From assembly GCA_905221605.1 (NCBI GenBank), contig CAJNDS010002490.1, forward strand, positions 1,063,001 to 1,110,000: DNA of 47,000 nucleotides. Reading direction: 5' to 3'. The stretch is from Symbiodinium natans (taxonomy: Eukaryota; Sar; Dinophyceae; Suessiales; Symbiodiniaceae). The notes beneath the pieces were generated by a model that was given only the letters and a program-made list of their open reading frames with translations, was not told where the DNA came from and made no database searches. The position numbers and the translations under genes are program-made. This document shows positions 46,483 to 47,000 of this stretch, one piece after another (the stretch's first letter is position 1; every line of letters starts with the position of its first letter).

Positions 46483-46575
46483 GTTCAGGGTTTAGGATTT
46501 AGGGTTTAGGGCTTAGGGTTTAGGGTTTAGGGTTTAGGATTTAGGGTTTAGGGCTTAGGGTTTAGGGTTTAGGAG
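46483..46575. repeat. TTTAGGG array with duplicated variant pattern
   Basis: The order TTTAGGA, TTTAGGG, CTTAGGG, TTTAGGG is repeated (46491 and 46535), i.e. a supra-heptamer duplication. Confidence 0.93.
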
Positions 46576-47000
46576 GGTTCGAAGCCTTCTAGGAAATCTT
46601 CTAAGGCCAAAACTTCTAGGCTTCTAGAGTTGCGGGTTCTGGGGTTTAGCCCAACCCTAAGCTTAAACCCCTAAGGGTTTAGGGTTCGGGGTTCCAGGGT
46701 TTAGGCTTTGGTTTTCAGGGGCCCTCATGGCTCCAGGCCTACACTGAAAAAGACCCAAAGCTCCAAAGTCTAAGCCCCCCCCACCCCCCCTGCCCTAGCG
46801 GCCCTAGCAGCAGCAGCCCTTAACTCAAACCGGTGACTACGAGCCTGTGCGTCTGGTCAGGCTTTGCGGTTCTGAGATTTTCTGGTTTCGGGTATATGGG
46901 GGCTCGTTGCGAAGGAGTCCTGCCCTCGTGTCTTACTGAGGCTTTAAGTTTCAGGAGCCTTGTGCGAGATTGCAAACCTCCGTTGAAAGTGCTCCGAAGT
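46576..47000. other. Degenerate heptamers and unique end of window
   Basis: TTTAGGG/TTCGGGG decay to 46720, a C-run (46777-46790), then unique GC-rich sequence. No gene recognised. Confidence 0.45.

Overview
This window looks like nuclear DNA of a dinoflagellate alga, probably of the Symbiodinium/Suessiales kind. The basis is indirect: pervasive TTTAGGG telomere-type heptamers, a retroelement C-terminus with an RNase HI domain followed by a long tail of the kind seen in dinoflagellate LINEs, a six-helix voltage-gated/cyclic-nucleotide-type channel, and short introns with GT or GC donors and AG|G acceptors. There is no prokaryotic gene organisation (no operons or Shine-Dalgarno sites). No rRNA, tRNA or CRISPR array was found. 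A chromerid or another TTTAGGG-telomere alga is not excluded.

Layout. 1-4.9 kb: telomere-like heptamer arrays, C-homopolymers, foldback (MITE-like) elements and short coding-like fragments; one foldback element sits at a TA dinucleotide inside an otherwise continuous reading frame (2316-2778). 5.3-9.8 kb: the best gene region, a multi-exon channel gene whose S1-S6 and C-linker can be read across five proposed introns (7861-9480), with a probable first exon at 5349-5690. 9.87-11.5 kb: a 5'-truncated, frameshifted LINE remnant on the minus strand. 11.5-15 kb: telomere-like arrays of both orientations, a G-tract and gene fragments. 15.4-18.05 kb: a complex of at least five tandem-repeat families, two of which are present in both orientations. 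18.1-20.8 kb: an AT-richer stretch without a recognisable gene. 21.5-23.55 kb: a probable six-exon gene for a secreted, cysteine-containing protein, starting 14 bases after a telomere-like array and carrying microsatellites and telomere-like repeats in its introns. 23.6-47 kb: a mosaic of TTTAGGG/CCCTAAA arrays and their variants, foldback elements, tandem repeats and isolated exon-like scraps, including one that reads as an S4 RNA-binding motif (28147-28203).

The heptamer arrays switch orientation dozens of times and are short (mostly 40-280 bp), so they are interstitial rather than a chromosome end. Both orientations carry a stop codon in every frame, so most long open frames here are simple-repeat artefacts or end when they run into an array. 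At least four small terminal-inverted-repeat families recur. The most interesting signals are the foldback family that inserts at TA and carries an outward ATG, the split secreted-protein gene, introns with a hairpin arm abutting the acceptor, and blocks of heptamer variants that look locally homogenised. All splice sites and exon joins below are my readings of the sequence and untested by transcripts.
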